64,000 bases of DNA from Xylanimicrobium pachnodae JCM 13526 = NBRC 107786 (GCA_001592145.1 BCWJ01000016.1:44384-108383); one strand, 5' to 3'; shown: positions 52,489 through 62,181, numbered from the stretch's first letter. Notes: a model not told the origin generated them from the letters alone. Translations and numbers: made by a program.

Positions 52489-53735
52489 CGGGCGTCCTCC
52501 GGCTCCCGCGTGGGCAGGGTCAGGGCGACGGCCGTGCCCCCGCCGGGACGGGACTCCAGGACGAGGGTGCCACCGAGCTCGTGGGCGCGGGAACGGATGG
52601 CGGGGATGCCGAACCCCCGCCCGGGGCCGCGGTCGTCACCCGCGCGTGCGGGATCGAACCCCGCGCCGTCGTCCACCACGTCGAGGGTCACCGTGTCGTC
52701 CTCGTAGGTCAGCGTCAGGTGGGCGCGGGAGGCCGCCGCGTGCTCGACGACGTTGGCCAGGGCCGACTGGGCGACCCGAAGCAGCGCGGTCTCCAGCGGG
52801 GCCGCGAGGGGGCGGCGGGTGCCGCTCGCCTCGACGGCCACGGTCAACGGTGTGCGCCGGCCGACGTCGGTGTCGTTGTGGGTGGCCGCGGCGCGGTCCG
52901 CGACCCGGCGCAGTGCCGCGACCAGAGTGGTGCGGTCGAGCTCACCGGGCGTGAGGTCCTCGACGACCCGGCGCGCCTCGGCGAGGCCGTCGCGCGCGGC
53001 GACGCGTGCCTGCCCGATCAACGTGCGCGCCAGGTCGCCGTCGGCACTGACGGCATCGTCCGCCGCACGCAGGAGCAGCTCGATCGCGGACAGCGACTGC
53101 GCCAGGGTGTCATGGATGTCGCGGGCGAGGCGGGCCCGCTCGTCGGTGACCGCCCGCTCTCGCTCCGCCTGAGCCAGATGCTGGCGCACCTGGGTCAGCT
53201 CGTCGACGGTTCGCTGCCGCGTCTGGGACTCCCGCACGAACGCCTCGATCCCGACGACGACGCCCACGGCGACGGCGGCGCCGAGCACGGGCCCCAGGAC
53301 GAAGCCGGTCCGGGAGTCCCCCGCCCCCGCCTGCACCACCAGACCCTCGGTCACGGCGATCACGGTGGTCACGGCCACCGCGCCGACGCCGCGGTGGGGA
53401 CCGAGGACGTGCATCTGCAGCAGCATCAGCGGGAAAGCGACCCAGAGCGCCGCGGGCGACAGCCACAGCAGCACGGTCCAGGGGATCAGGAGCGCCGCAA
53501 CCCAGGCGGCATCGGGCCACCGCCGCCCCCGCGGGGTGTCCACGGGCCGTTCGTGCACGCGCACGACCAGGCGCCCGCAGACGTAGACGGCAGTGAGCAC
53601 GACGGCCACGATCAGCGCGGGCCACCCCGCACCCGGCGGTGCCTGCACCACCGCGACGACGACGAGGGCCCCGATCAGGACATCCAGCCCGTGAACGAGG
53701 CCGCGGGTCGCGGACGGCCCGGGATGGTGGATCAC
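52485..53735 (-). CDS. NarX/DesK-type sensor histidine kinase
   Basis: 416 residues, GTG start. The N-terminal half has four to six membrane helices with almost no extracellular loops, so it may sense the membrane itself. HisKA_3 phospho-acceptor His208 is in ARDIHDTLAQSL, and the ATPase domain has DVVDDGAGFDP and GRGFGIPAIRSRA. A -10-like TACCGT ends seven bases before the GTG, suggesting a leaderless transcript. Partner of the LuxR regulator; divergent from the FtsX/DevC-type exporter genes, a layout usual for envelope-stress or antibiotic-peptide response modules. Confidence 0.92.
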   Translation of the reverse strand: MIHHPGPSATRGLVHGLDVLIGALVVVAVVQAPPGAGWPALIVAVVLTAVYVCGRLVVRVHERPVDTPRGRRWPDAAWVAALLIPWTVLLWLSPAALWVAFPLMLLQMHVLGPHRGVGAVAVTTVIAVTEGLVVQAGAGDSRTGFVLGPVLGAAVAVGVVVGIEAFVRESQTRQRTVDELTQVRQHLAQAERERAVTDERARLARDIHDTLAQSLSAIELLLRAADDAVSADGDLARTLIGQARVAARDGLAEARRVVEDLTPGELDRTTLVAALRRVADRAAATHNDTDVGRRTPLTVAVEASGTRRPLAAPLETALLRVAQSALANVVEHAAASRAHLTLTYEDDTVTLDVVDDGAGFDPARAGDDRGPGRGFGIPAIRSRAHELGGTLVLESRPGGGTAVALTLPTREPEDAR

Positions 53736-53896
53736 CCGTCACACGGTACCGGCGCCCGGACGCCGCGCATCGTCCGAAAGGTTGATCCGCGAGGCCTCCC
53801 TTCGGTTCCGGGAGATCACCCCGGATCGCGATGACCGCGGGCCGGTCGGCGCGGAGGCTGGGACCAGTCCCCACCGTTCGTCCGCGGAGGTTCCCC

Positions 53897-55006
53897 GTGT
53901 TCGTCGCCCTGCGCGACCTCAAGCATGCCCGAGGCCGTTTCATCCTCATGTCCATGGTGATCGTGCTGATCACCGTCCTCGTCACGTTCCTGGCGTCCCT
54001 CACGGCCGGCCTGGCCCGCGAGTCGACGTCAGCCGTGACCGACCTGCCCGCCGACCACCTCGCGTTCTCCATGCCCACCCCGGGTGACCCCCCGGAGTTC
54101 ATCGCCTCCCGGGTCGACGCCGACCAGTGGGAGGGCTGGGCCGACGTCGACGGCGTCGTGTCCGCCGACCCGCTCGGCGTGGCGACCACCCGCGCCGAGA
54201 CCCCCGGCGCCACGGTGTCGGTCACCGCCCTCGGCGTAGCCGCCGGCTCGCACGTGGCACCTGTGCGCGAGGACGGGACTCCCGGCGACGTCGACCCCGG
54301 CACCATCGTGCTCACCCGGGCCGCAGCCGACGCCCTCGACGCCCACGTGGGCGACGCAGTGACCCTCGGCGGAACGCGGCTCACCGTCGCCGCGACGCTC
54401 GACACCGACCAGTCGTTCTCCCACACCCCCGTGGTGTGGATGACGCTCGACGACTGGCAGAGCATCGGCGCTCGTGGTGCTGCCAGAGCACCGGGCGCCG
54501 CGGTGAGCGCCACGGTGGTCGCGCTGACGACGTCCGGCACCGCCGACCTCGCCGGGGCGGACGCCGCCCTGGGCACGACGACGCTCACGACGTCGGACGC
54601 GCGGTCCGCGGTGTCGTCATTCACCGCGGAGAACCTGTCCCTGACGACCATGCAGGCATTCCTGCTGGTGATCTCCGCGCTCGTGGCGGGCGCGTTCTTC
54701 ACCGTGTGGACCATCAGCCGGTCCGGTGACCTCGCGGTGCTCAAGGCGCTCGGCGCCACCACTCGGTACCTGCTGCGCGACGCTCTCGGCCAGGCCGCCG
54801 TGCTGCTCGGTGGAGGCGTCACGATCGGCGCCCTGCTCTCCGCGGCCGCCGCAGCCGCACTGTCCGGCGTCGTCCCCATCGCCGTCACCCCCACGACCAG
54901 CCTCGTACCCGCCGTGAGCCTGATCCTGCTCGGCCTGACCGGCGCAGGCGTCGCGATAGCGCGCATCGCGCGCATCGACCCCCACGCGGCACTCGCCGCC
55001 CGCTGA
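53897..55006 (+). CDS. FtsX/DevC-type ABC exporter permease
   Basis: 369 residues from the GTG at 53897 after GGAGGTTCCCC. One N-terminal helix (about 16-38), a large extracytoplasmic MacB_PCD-like domain (about 40-245), then three C-terminal helices; the cytoplasmic loop SGDLAVLKALGATTRYLLRDALG is characteristic of FtsX permeases. It works with the ATPase 31 bp downstream. Such systems export lipids, peptides or heme-like toxic molecules. Regulation by the divergent two-component pair is inferred. Confidence 0.92.
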   Translation: MFVALRDLKHARGRFILMSMVIVLITVLVTFLASLTAGLARESTSAVTDLPADHLAFSMPTPGDPPEFIASRVDADQWEGWADVDGVVSADPLGVATTRAETPGATVSVTALGVAAGSHVAPVREDGTPGDVDPGTIVLTRAAADALDAHVGDAVTLGGTRLTVAATLDTDQSFSHTPVVWMTLDDWQSIGARGAARAPGAAVSATVVALTTSGTADLAGADAALGTTTLTTSDARSAVSSFTAENLSLTTMQAFLLVISALVAGAFFTVWTISRSGDLAVLKALGATTRYLLRDALGQAAVLLGGGVTIGALLSAAAAAALSGVVPIAVTPTTSLVPAVSLILLGLTGAGVAIARIARIDPHAALAAR

Positions 55007-55037
55007 CCGCCCGCCCCACCCACCGGAGGAACGCCCC

Positions 55038-55733
55038 GTGGACCTGCACCTGGATCACATCACGCTCGTCTACCCCGACGGCGATACCCACCTCACCGCC
55101 GTCGACGACGTGCACCTCACCATCCCCGCGGGGACCACCACCGCCCTGCTGGGCCCGTCCGGGGCCGGCAAGTCGAGTCTGCTCGCCGTGGCAGCCGGGC
55201 TGACCCGGCCCACCCGGGGCACGGTCACCATCGGTGACGACGTCGTCTTCACCCCCGGCACCTCGGTGGCCCGGGCGACCCGGGTGCGGCTCGAGCGCAT
55301 CGGCATGGTGTTCCAGTCGCCGCGGCTGCTCGGATCCCTGACGGCGCTCGAGCAGCTCGAGCTCCACGCTCACCTGCGCGGGGAGCGCCCTGCCGCCGTG
55401 CGCGCGCGGAGCATGGACCTCCTGGCGGCCGTCGGCGTGGCCGATCACGCGGGCAAGCGGCCCGCGCAGCTCTCCGGCGGGCAGCGGCAACGCGTCGCGA
55501 TCGCCCGCGCCCTCGTCAGGCGACCCGAGGTGCTCCTTGTCGACGAACCCACCTCCGCCCTCGACCACGATCGCGGCACCCAGGTGGTCGAGCTCATCAC
55601 CGGGCTCGCCCGCGAGCTGGGGGCCGCGACGCTCCTGGTCTCGCACGACGCCTCGACCCTCGGAACGGTCGACGCCATCGAGCGGATGCTCGACGCCCGC
55701 CTCGCGCACCCCGCACCACCCGCGAGAGCCTGA
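55038..55733 (+). CDS. ABC exporter ATPase (LolD/DevA-like)
   Basis: 231 residues from the GTG at 55038 after GGAGGAACGCCCC. Walker A GPSGAGKSS, signature LSGGQRQRVAIARAL, Walker B VLLVDEPTSALD, H-loop LVSHDAST. Complete and typical for the MacB/LolD/DevA type that pairs with FtsX-fold permeases. Ends the operon; 126 bp of gene-free sequence follow before the convergent kinase gene. Confidence 0.94.
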   Translation: MDLHLDHITLVYPDGDTHLTAVDDVHLTIPAGTTTALLGPSGAGKSSLLAVAAGLTRPTRGTVTIGDDVVFTPGTSVARATRVRLERIGMVFQSPRLLGSLTALEQLELHAHLRGERPAAVRARSMDLLAAVGVADHAGKRPAQLSGGQRQRVAIARALVRRPEVLLVDEPTSALDHDRGTQVVELITGLARELGAATLLVSHDASTLGTVDAIERMLDARLAHPAPPARA

Positions 55734-55859
55734 CGCAGCAGCGGCCGCCTGCGCAGGCCTCGTCCCCGAGCCGATGGTCCGGAGATCATCGGGCGGCGCA
55801 GCGCGCGCCGGGGAAGACGTCACTCACCACGCCGGTCACGATCGACGCCCCGGTGGACG

Positions 55860-57380
55860 TCATCGCGCGAGCGCTGCCGCCGTTCCGGTCACGCTCAGGC
55901 GTGCGAACGTCGCCTTGAGCGCCGGGTAGAGCTCCCGGTAGGCGGCGAACTGCGCCACGTAGGCATCCGCATCCGCCGAGGGTTCGACGTCGCGGCCGTC
56001 CCGCGCGTACCGGCCGTCTCCCGGTGAGGCGCCGAGGTACTGGTGGGCCTGGACGGCGGCCCCGGCGGCGCTCACCTCGGCGTCGGCGCAGACCCGCACG
56101 CGACGACCCGTGACGTCGGCGACGATCTGCGTCCACAGCGGCGAGCGCGCCCCGCCGCCGACGGCGCGCAGCTCCCGTACCGGACGCCCGAGCGCCTCCT
56201 CCAGCGCGTCCAAGTGCAGCCGCAGCTCGAACGCGACCCCTTCGAGGACGGCCCGGTACAGATGCGCCGGCGTGTGACGGCCGTGCCAGCCGACCACGGC
56301 GCCCCGCGCGAGCGGATCCCAGTACGGGGTCTGCGCGGCGTTCCAGTAGGGCAGCACGAGCAGGCCCTCCGACCCCGCGGGCACCGAGGTGGCGTGCGCC
56401 TCCATCGTCGCGACGTCGGAGCCCGCGAACCGGGCCGCCCAGTCGGCAAGGTATGCCGCGGCGTTGACCAGGGTCTCGAGCACATACGTCCCGGGGCGCG
56501 GCCCGGCGAGCGTGCGGTAGGCCGAGCTGGTGGTGTAGGCGCCCACCTGAAGGCCGCACACCATCGAGGTGCCCAGATTGAGGTACGCGACGCCCGGCTC
56601 CGCCATGCCGAGCGCGATGCCCGCGGACTGCCCGTCACCGATCCCGGCAACCATCGGCACGGGCCCGGGCAGGCCGACGGCCTCGCAGACCTCGGGCAGG
56701 AGCGGGCCCAGGAGCTCGCCACCGGGCACCAGGCCGGGCAGCCCGACGCCGTCCAGCCCGGCCAGGGCCAGCAGCGACGGCGACCACGTCCCCGCAGCCA
56801 GGTCGAGCATGCCCAGCGTGTCCGCGCTCGCCACGCTCGTCGCGAGCCTGCCCGTCAGACGCAGAGCCAGATAACCCTGCACGTCCGCCACCTGGGCGGC
56901 ACGGGCAACCGCCTCCGGCTCGTGCTCCGCCACCCACGCGAGCTTGTACAGGGCCGGCGTGGTGTCCGGCGGCTTGCCCGACGTCTCGTGCACGGACCGG
57001 CCGTCCGGCAGGGTTCGTGGGCCTAGCGCCAGGATCTGCTCGTGAGCGCGGGTATCCATCCACAGGATCGCCGGGCGCACCGGGACGCCGTCGTCGTCGA
57101 GCAGCACGAACGACTCACGCTGGTGAGTGAGCGCGAGGGCGCCCACGCGCGTACGGTCGTGCGGGGCGAGCGCCATCACCGCCGCCCGGACGGCGGTGAT
57201 CGTCGCCGTGAACCAGGTGCGCGCATCCTGCTCCGCGAACCCCGCCCGCGGCGACGACGTCGTCAGCGGCGATCGACCTGCCGCGAGCACCTCTCCCGCA
57301 GCATCGGCCACGAGCGCCTTGACCGCCGTCGTCGAGCAGTCGACCGCGACGACCAGCGGCGTTGCGACCACACCACTCAC
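55860..57380 (-). CDS. FGGY family carbohydrate kinase (xylulokinase-like)
   Basis: 506 residues. GTG at 57380 overlaps the dehydrogenase stop (GTGA), so the longer upstream frame is rejected. FGGY features are VVAVDCSTTAVKALV (phosphate site), ALTHQRESFVLLD, the nucleotide motif NLGTSMVCGL and GGGARSPLWTQIVADVTGR. It phosphorylates a ketose or polyol; with the coupled zinc dehydrogenase, a polyol to ketose to ketose-phosphate route (as for xylitol, arabitol or sorbitol) is plausible. Substrate not certain. Confidence 0.9.
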   Translation of the reverse strand: MSGVVATPLVVAVDCSTTAVKALVADAAGEVLAAGRSPLTTSSPRAGFAEQDARTWFTATITAVRAAVMALAPHDRTRVGALALTHQRESFVLLDDDGVPVRPAILWMDTRAHEQILALGPRTLPDGRSVHETSGKPPDTTPALYKLAWVAEHEPEAVARAAQVADVQGYLALRLTGRLATSVASADTLGMLDLAAGTWSPSLLALAGLDGVGLPGLVPGGELLGPLLPEVCEAVGLPGPVPMVAGIGDGQSAGIALGMAEPGVAYLNLGTSMVCGLQVGAYTTSSAYRTLAGPRPGTYVLETLVNAAAYLADWAARFAGSDVATMEAHATSVPAGSEGLLVLPYWNAAQTPYWDPLARGAVVGWHGRHTPAHLYRAVLEGVAFELRLHLDALEEALGRPVRELRAVGGGARSPLWTQIVADVTGRRVRVCADAEVSAAGAAVQAHQYLGASPGDGRYARDGRDVEPSADADAYVAQFAAYRELYPALKATFARLSVTGTAAALAR

Positions 57381-58381
57381 GGCACGATCACCACCTTGAG
57401 GCCCGCCCGCGCGGAAGCGGTCTCGAACGCCTCGACCGCGTCGGTGAGCGAGAACGTGTGCGACACCAGCGAGCGCACGTCCACGCGGCCCGACGCCACC
57501 AGCGCGATCGCGCGCGGGTAGACCTCCTTCATCCGGCGCACCATCCGGAACGTCAGACCCTTGCGCCGGGCGAGGCCGGCCGGAAACCCGGTGTGGTCGT
57601 CGTCCGGGATCCCCGCAAGGACCACCGTCGCCCCAGGACGGGCCGCAGCAACGCTGACGGCCACCGCGTCGTCGTTCCCCGCGCACTCGATCACGGTGTG
57701 CGCCCCGAGCGGGCCGACCGCGGCCCGCAACCGGTCCGCGAAGTCCCCGACGTGCGGGTCGAGCACCACATCGGCCCAGGCGCTCGCAGCCGCGCGCCGG
57801 TGCGCCAGCGGCTCGACGCCGATCACGGAGGTCGCCCCCGCTGCCCGCACCACCTGGACGGCGCACAGCCCGATCGGTCCGCATCCCACGACCACCACCG
57901 TGTGACCGACCTGCGGGTGGGAGAGATCGACCGCATGGATCGCCACGCCCAGGGGTTCCAGCATCGCCGTGTCCGCGTCCGTCAAGGAGTCCGGTACCGG
58001 GACCACGCGGTGCTCAGGCCACGCGACCAGCTCGCGCAGCGCCCCGTCCAGCGTGCTGTGGCCCGCGAACGCGACGGACGGGCACAGGTTCGGGTGACCC
58101 TCCTGGCACAGCTCGCACCGCCCGCACGGGACGGCCGGGTCCACCGCCACCCGCCGGCCGGCGTGCGGTCCGTTCGCAACGACTCCGCCGAACTCATGGC
58201 CCGGGACCACCGGGCGGGCCAACGTCGCGTCCCCGATGCCGCCCTCCGCGTACCAGTGCAGATCGGATCCGCACAGGCCCACCGCCGTGACCCGCACCAG
58301 CACCTCGCCGTCCCGCGCGACCGGCTCCGCCTCGTCATCGACCCGGAGGTCCCCCACCCCGTACAGCCGTGCAGCCTTCAT
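57377..58381 (-). CDS. Zinc-dependent polyol/alcohol dehydrogenase (MDR family)
   Basis: 334 residues from the ATG at 58381. Catalytic zinc ligands Cys37 in GLCGSDLHWY and His62-Glu63 in PGHEFGG. The structural zinc cysteines are Cys86, Cys89, Cys92 and Cys100 in CGRCELCQEGHPNLC. The Rossmann motif is VVGCGPIGLCAVQ. It resembles sorbitol/xylitol dehydrogenases that oxidise polyols with NAD. First gene of a two-gene operon with the FGGY kinase. Confidence 0.9.
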   Translation of the reverse strand: MKAARLYGVGDLRVDDEAEPVARDGEVLVRVTAVGLCGSDLHWYAEGGIGDATLARPVVPGHEFGGVVANGPHAGRRVAVDPAVPCGRCELCQEGHPNLCPSVAFAGHSTLDGALRELVAWPEHRVVPVPDSLTDADTAMLEPLGVAIHAVDLSHPQVGHTVVVVGCGPIGLCAVQVVRAAGATSVIGVEPLAHRRAAASAWADVVLDPHVGDFADRLRAAVGPLGAHTVIECAGNDDAVAVSVAAARPGATVVLAGIPDDDHTGFPAGLARRKGLTFRMVRRMKEVYPRAIALVASGRVDVRSLVSHTFSLTDAVEAFETASARAGLKVVIVP

Positions 58382-58490
58382 GCCCCGTAGCGTAGGTCGC
58401 CGAGGAAGCGCCCACCGTCCGGCCACCGACCGTCGGGCAGGGCCCACGTGCTTCCGGTCCGGCACCCGCCAGCAAGCCAGTCCCGACGAG

Positions 58491-59255
58491 TTACCGGTGC
58501 GCGGCCACATGGGCGACGGTCGCCGCGATGAGCCGGTCACGGTGGGCGACGGTTCCCCAGCCGTGGTCGGCACCCTCGACGACGAGCACCTCCGCCGTCG
58601 TCAGCGCGTCGGCGTAGCGGGTGGCGCAGGACACGGGGACGAAGTCGGCGTCGCCGTGGATCAGGAGCACCGCTCCCGGGTACGGGGCGGCTGCGCAGTA
58701 TGGGTCGAACGGCAGGACGTCGGCGGCGAGCGCGGGGCCGAGCCGCTGGCCCGACATGTCCATGAAACCGCGCTCGTCGAGCTCGGTGAGCGGAACTCCG
58801 AGGAGAGCTCCGGCACGTGCGTCGTCGACGATGATCGATGCCGTCGACCAGAGGGTCACCGAGCGGAGCGAGCGCTCGCTCGAGGCGGCTGTCGTGATGG
58901 CGACGACGGCGCCGAGGCTGTACCCGACGAGGTGCAGGTTCGACTCGTCGACGTCGTCACGGACGGCGAGCGCCGCGATCACGGCACGGGCGTGGCATAC
59001 GTCTCGGGTCACGGTCGTGTCGAAGAACTCGCCGTCGGACTCGCCGTGCCCGGCCCGGTCCCAGGCGAGGACCACGAAGCCCAGGGCGACGAGCGCCCGG
59101 GCCAGGTCGACGAACAGGCGACCGTTCTCCATCCGCTGGCCGCCGAACCCGTGGAAGAGGACGACGGCGGGGAACGGACCTGCGCCGGGCGGGGCATGGA
59201 GCGACCCGCGCAGGGTGAGCCCGTCAACCGTGCACGTGAACGGTTCGATCCGCAT
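58491..59255 (-). CDS. Alpha/beta hydrolase (serine esterase/lipase-like)
   Basis: 254 residues. Nucleophile Ser113 in GYSLG, acid candidate in LIHGDADFVPVS, His in GADHGWG, oxyanion segment HGFGG (about 35-39). No signal peptide, so cytoplasmic. It starts three bases after the esterase stop, as the third gene of the GH39 operon. It could remove acyl groups from imported xylo-oligosaccharides, but the substrate is not known. Confidence 0.88.
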   Translation of the reverse strand: MRIEPFTCTVDGLTLRGSLHAPPGAGPFPAVVLFHGFGGQRMENGRLFVDLARALVALGFVVLAWDRAGHGESDGEFFDTTVTRDVCHARAVIAALAVRDDVDESNLHLVGYSLGAVVAITTAASSERSLRSVTLWSTASIIVDDARAGALLGVPLTELDERGFMDMSGQRLGPALAADVLPFDPYCAAAPYPGAVLLIHGDADFVPVSCATRYADALTTAEVLVVEGADHGWGTVAHRDRLIAATVAHVAAHR

Positions 59256-59258
59256 CCG

Positions 59259-60278
59259 TCACGCTCCGGGGAGAGGTGCCGGGCGGGCGTCGCCCCTCAG
59301 CCGCGCGCCCAGAGCATCCAGGGTGTCGTGGGCCGGCTGGAACCCGACGAGGTCCAGGTGCCCGTGCGGCACCCCGGGCCGCGTCGCCTCGACGACGTCG
59401 ACACCCACGGCTCGCAGCTGTTCGGCGAAGAGCTGGCCGCTGGAGCGGAACGCGTCGAACTCGCAGTTCTCGATGTACGTCGGGGGGAACGCCGCGAGGT
59501 CGGTTCCGATCGCGGGGTGGGAGTCCGGTGTCGCTGCTTCCCCGTCGCCCCACGTCGTGCGCTCGATCGCCGCCCTCATCCACGCGGGGAACTGGAGCGC
59601 TCGCGGTGCTGCGCGCAGGGCGTCCGCGAGCTCGGCGTCAGGCGCGGGGAGCTCGGGGTGCAGCAGCGGGTAGACGAGCAGCGTCTGCCACGGGGGCCGG
59701 CCGGCGCGGGCGGCACGCGCGGTCACGCTGGCAGCCAACGAGGCTCCCGCGCTCGCCCCTGCCACCGCCACCCGCTCGGGGTCCACGCCGAACCGCCCCG
59801 GTGCGGCGCGGACGGCGTCGAGCACGGCCTCGCAGTCGTCCTGCGGCACGGGGAACCGCACGGGCCGCCCCCGCTCGTCGACGCGACCGTCGATCGTTCC
59901 CCCCAGCTCCGGCGGGACCGGGCACAGGCGATAGTCCACGGAGACGACGACGGCGTCGGCGCGGCCTGCAACCCCACGCGCCACCTCGTGCGCCTCAGCC
60001 ATGTCCAGGTCGCCCCACGCGAAGGCGCCACCGTGCATCCATACGAGGCATGCCCGACCGCTCTCGGGTGCGGGTCCGTGCGGCGTGTAGATGCGGATCG
60101 GCACCGGTCCGTGCCGGCCGGGGACCGTGGCGTCCCGGATGTCGAGCCGCCAGTCCTCGGGCGGGCCGAACGGTGCCCCCCACTGCTGCGCCACCTCTGC
60201 GGGGATGGCGGGAAACTCCTCGTAACCCTCGATGAGGTGTCGGCGAGCCTCCAGCCCGGGGTCGAGTCGCCGTGTCAC
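59259..60278 (-). CDS. Alpha/beta hydrolase of the HSL type (esterase)
   Basis: 339 residues. HSL signature HGGAF (82-86) forms the oxyanion hole; nucleophile Ser176 is in GASAG (174-178). The C-terminal His is in GVPHGHLDL and a likely Asp in CEFDAFR. No signal peptide. GTG overlaps the GH39 stop (GTGA). Second gene of the GH39-esterase-hydrolase operon; probable role is deacylation of glycan-derived substrates. Confidence 0.9.
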   Translation of the reverse strand: MTRRLDPGLEARRHLIEGYEEFPAIPAEVAQQWGAPFGPPEDWRLDIRDATVPGRHGPVPIRIYTPHGPAPESGRACLVWMHGGAFAWGDLDMAEAHEVARGVAGRADAVVVSVDYRLCPVPPELGGTIDGRVDERGRPVRFPVPQDDCEAVLDAVRAAPGRFGVDPERVAVAGASAGASLAASVTARAARAGRPPWQTLLVYPLLHPELPAPDAELADALRAAPRALQFPAWMRAAIERTTWGDGEAATPDSHPAIGTDLAAFPPTYIENCEFDAFRSSGQLFAEQLRAVGVDVVEATRPGVPHGHLDLVGFQPAHDTLDALGARLRGDARPAPLPGA

Positions 60279-61930
60279 GACACCCTCGTCTCGTCCGCTG
60301 CGCTCGGTGCGATCGACATCACGGCCCAGGGGGCGAGTTCGATGTCGATCGTGAGGACGCCGTTTGCGTCGACCGTGATGGTCCGGCGGTCCAGGCTGTC
60401 GGCGACCCTCGTGAGGTCGGTGACGTGTTGGCGCGAGAGGTTGAGCGGGGCGCCGAGCTGGTGCCAGGCCTCCGCGACGTTGCCGTGGTCCCAGTCGAGG
60501 ATCTCGACGGCGAACCGCGCGCCCGGGGGCAGTCCCTCGATCGTGTGCCGCACCGTCTTGGCCGGGCCAACGTCGGCGAGGTGCCGGGTGTCGGCATAGG
60601 TGTTGCGGGAGGCGAGCCCGGTCTTGCCCATGTCGGCCGGGTAGTTGTAGAAGATCGCTGAGACGTCGCCCGTCGCGCTCGACCGGGTGATCGCCCCGTC
60701 CTCCAGGTCGACGAGCAGGCGGTCCCCGAGGCGGGCCAGCATGGCCATGGCGTGGAACGTCGGCTTGTGCAGGCCGTTCTCGTTGACGAACCCGAACCCA
60801 CCGTGGAACGGGCCGATGCCACCGCCGCCCTCCTCGAACACGTCGGTGAACGTCCAGTACGAGATCGACTCGGCCAACGGTGCCCCCTTGAGGAACGCCC
60901 GCACGATGTACGACGCCGCGAAGAGCGTGTCATGGATCGCGTCCCGGCTCGACGGTGAGGTCGACCACTCGGTGATGTGCAGCTCCGCGTCCGGGTAGGG
61001 GCTGTTCGCGATGATCTTGCGCATCAGCTGCAGGTCGTCGTACGTGGCGTCCTTGTGCCGCGTGATCGCGGCGACCTTGCCCAAGGAGTCGGCGGCATAG
61101 TCGGTCGGGTACAGGTGCGTGGACAGGAAGTCGATCGGCAGGCCCCGCTGCGCGCAGTACTCGATGAACTCGTGGATCCACACGGGCTGCCAGTCGAGGT
61201 CGTCCGGGTCCGCGGCACCCGCGGTCTCCGACTCGAGCGACGGGTCGTGGTACTCCCCCGCGTAGCGGGCATCGGGCACGAAGACGCTCGTGGAGGGGCC
61301 CCCGACCCGCAGCCGGGGGTCGATCGCCTTGATCGCCCGCGCGGTGGCCCCGTACAGCTCGAAGTACTCGGTGCGCGTCCCGGTCCAGAAGTTCGGCACC
61401 AGATTCGGTTCGTTCCACACCTCGAACGGCCACCGCCGCACCTCGTCGATGCCGTACCGGTCGATCCAGTGCGTCACGGTCGCGGTGACGAGCTCGACCC
61501 ACGCGCCCATGTCCTTGGGCGGGCTGCAGTGCGCCTTCCACCAGAACAACGTCTCGGTCTGCGTCGCGAGCTGGCGGGGCATGAAGCCGAGCTCGACGAA
61601 CGGCCGCGCACCGGCATCGAGGATCGCGTCGAACACCTTGTCCACGTACGCGAACGTGTAGACCGGCTCGGGCAGCCGACCAGCCGGCCCGAAACCCCCG
61701 CCGTTCTCCGTGCGGTACACGAACATGTCATCGTGGAACAGGCCGTGGAACCGGACGTACCGCGCACCCAGCACGCCGACCGCCTCCCGGAACTGCACCT
61801 GCCAGTCCGCACGCAACGCCTCGTTCGCCCGACCCGCACCAACACACTCGTTCCAGACGTGCCGCAGCACGGCATCAGCCGGTGCCTGCCCGTCGATGAT
61901 CAGGGTCGACGTCGACGCCTCGTCACGCAT
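60275..61930 (-). CDS. GH39 glycosidase (beta-xylosidase-like)
   Basis: 551 residues from the ATG at 61930 after GAGGGAGTTCAG. GH39 catalytic acid/base Glu174 in WNEPN and nucleophile Glu321 in ITEWS are both present. An (alpha/beta)8 barrel is followed by a C-terminal beta domain. No signal peptide, so it acts on imported beta-xylosides or related oligosaccharides (iduronidase activity also exists in the family). First gene of a three-gene operon with two esterases. A CGAAAC-type operator lies about 40 bp upstream. Confidence 0.93.
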   Translation of the reverse strand: MRDEASTSTLIIDGQAPADAVLRHVWNECVGAGRANEALRADWQVQFREAVGVLGARYVRFHGLFHDDMFVYRTENGGGFGPAGRLPEPVYTFAYVDKVFDAILDAGARPFVELGFMPRQLATQTETLFWWKAHCSPPKDMGAWVELVTATVTHWIDRYGIDEVRRWPFEVWNEPNLVPNFWTGTRTEYFELYGATARAIKAIDPRLRVGGPSTSVFVPDARYAGEYHDPSLESETAGAADPDDLDWQPVWIHEFIEYCAQRGLPIDFLSTHLYPTDYAADSLGKVAAITRHKDATYDDLQLMRKIIANSPYPDAELHITEWSTSPSSRDAIHDTLFAASYIVRAFLKGAPLAESISYWTFTDVFEEGGGGIGPFHGGFGFVNENGLHKPTFHAMAMLARLGDRLLVDLEDGAITRSSATGDVSAIFYNYPADMGKTGLASRNTYADTRHLADVGPAKTVRHTIEGLPPGARFAVEILDWDHGNVAEAWHQLGAPLNLSRQHVTDLTRVADSLDRRTITVDANGVLTIDIELAPWAVMSIAPSAADETRVS

Positions 61931-61970
61931 CTGAACTCCCTCGGTCTGTCGCGCGGCCATTCCAGACCCA

Positions 61971-61983
61971 CGAAACTGTTTCG
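61971..61983. promoter_or_regulatory. Perfect palindromic operator upstream of GH39
   Basis: CGAAAC-T-GTTTCG, a perfect 6-1-6 palindrome 41 bp upstream of the GH39 start. It resembles CGAAA/TTTCG boxes recalled from actinobacterial xylanase genes. The cognate regulator is not in the window. Confidence 0.6.
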
Positions 61984-62143
61984 CAGCGGATCTGCTCGGA
62001 GACAGGGTAGCGCCCCCAGGACCGCGGTAGCGGCCACCCGCGGAGCCGCGCGACCTGGGGAACCTTGCCTCGCCGGGCCGCGAACTCCGGCGCGCCTACG
62101 CCCGCCGCGCCGGGCGTAGGTTGCGAAATGATTACGGCGCTTG

Positions 62144-62181
62144 CGAAACCGTTGTCGAGGGCGACCCCCTGCCCCTAACTT
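62144..62181 (+). promoter_or_regulatory. Promoter and operator of the terminal binding-protein gene
   Basis: CGAAACCGTTGTCG (62144-62157) resembles the GH39 palindrome and overlaps the -35 TTGTCG (62152-62157); an 18-bp spacer leads to TAACTT (62176-62181). A related GAAATCGTTTTCG lies at 62211-62223 in the leader. Confidence 0.5.

Noticed and set aside
57381..57884. FGGY kinase starting at 57884 with 168 extra residues
   Set aside because: The extension is antisense-like text over the dehydrogenase; the GTG at 57380 in a GTGA overlap is the better start.
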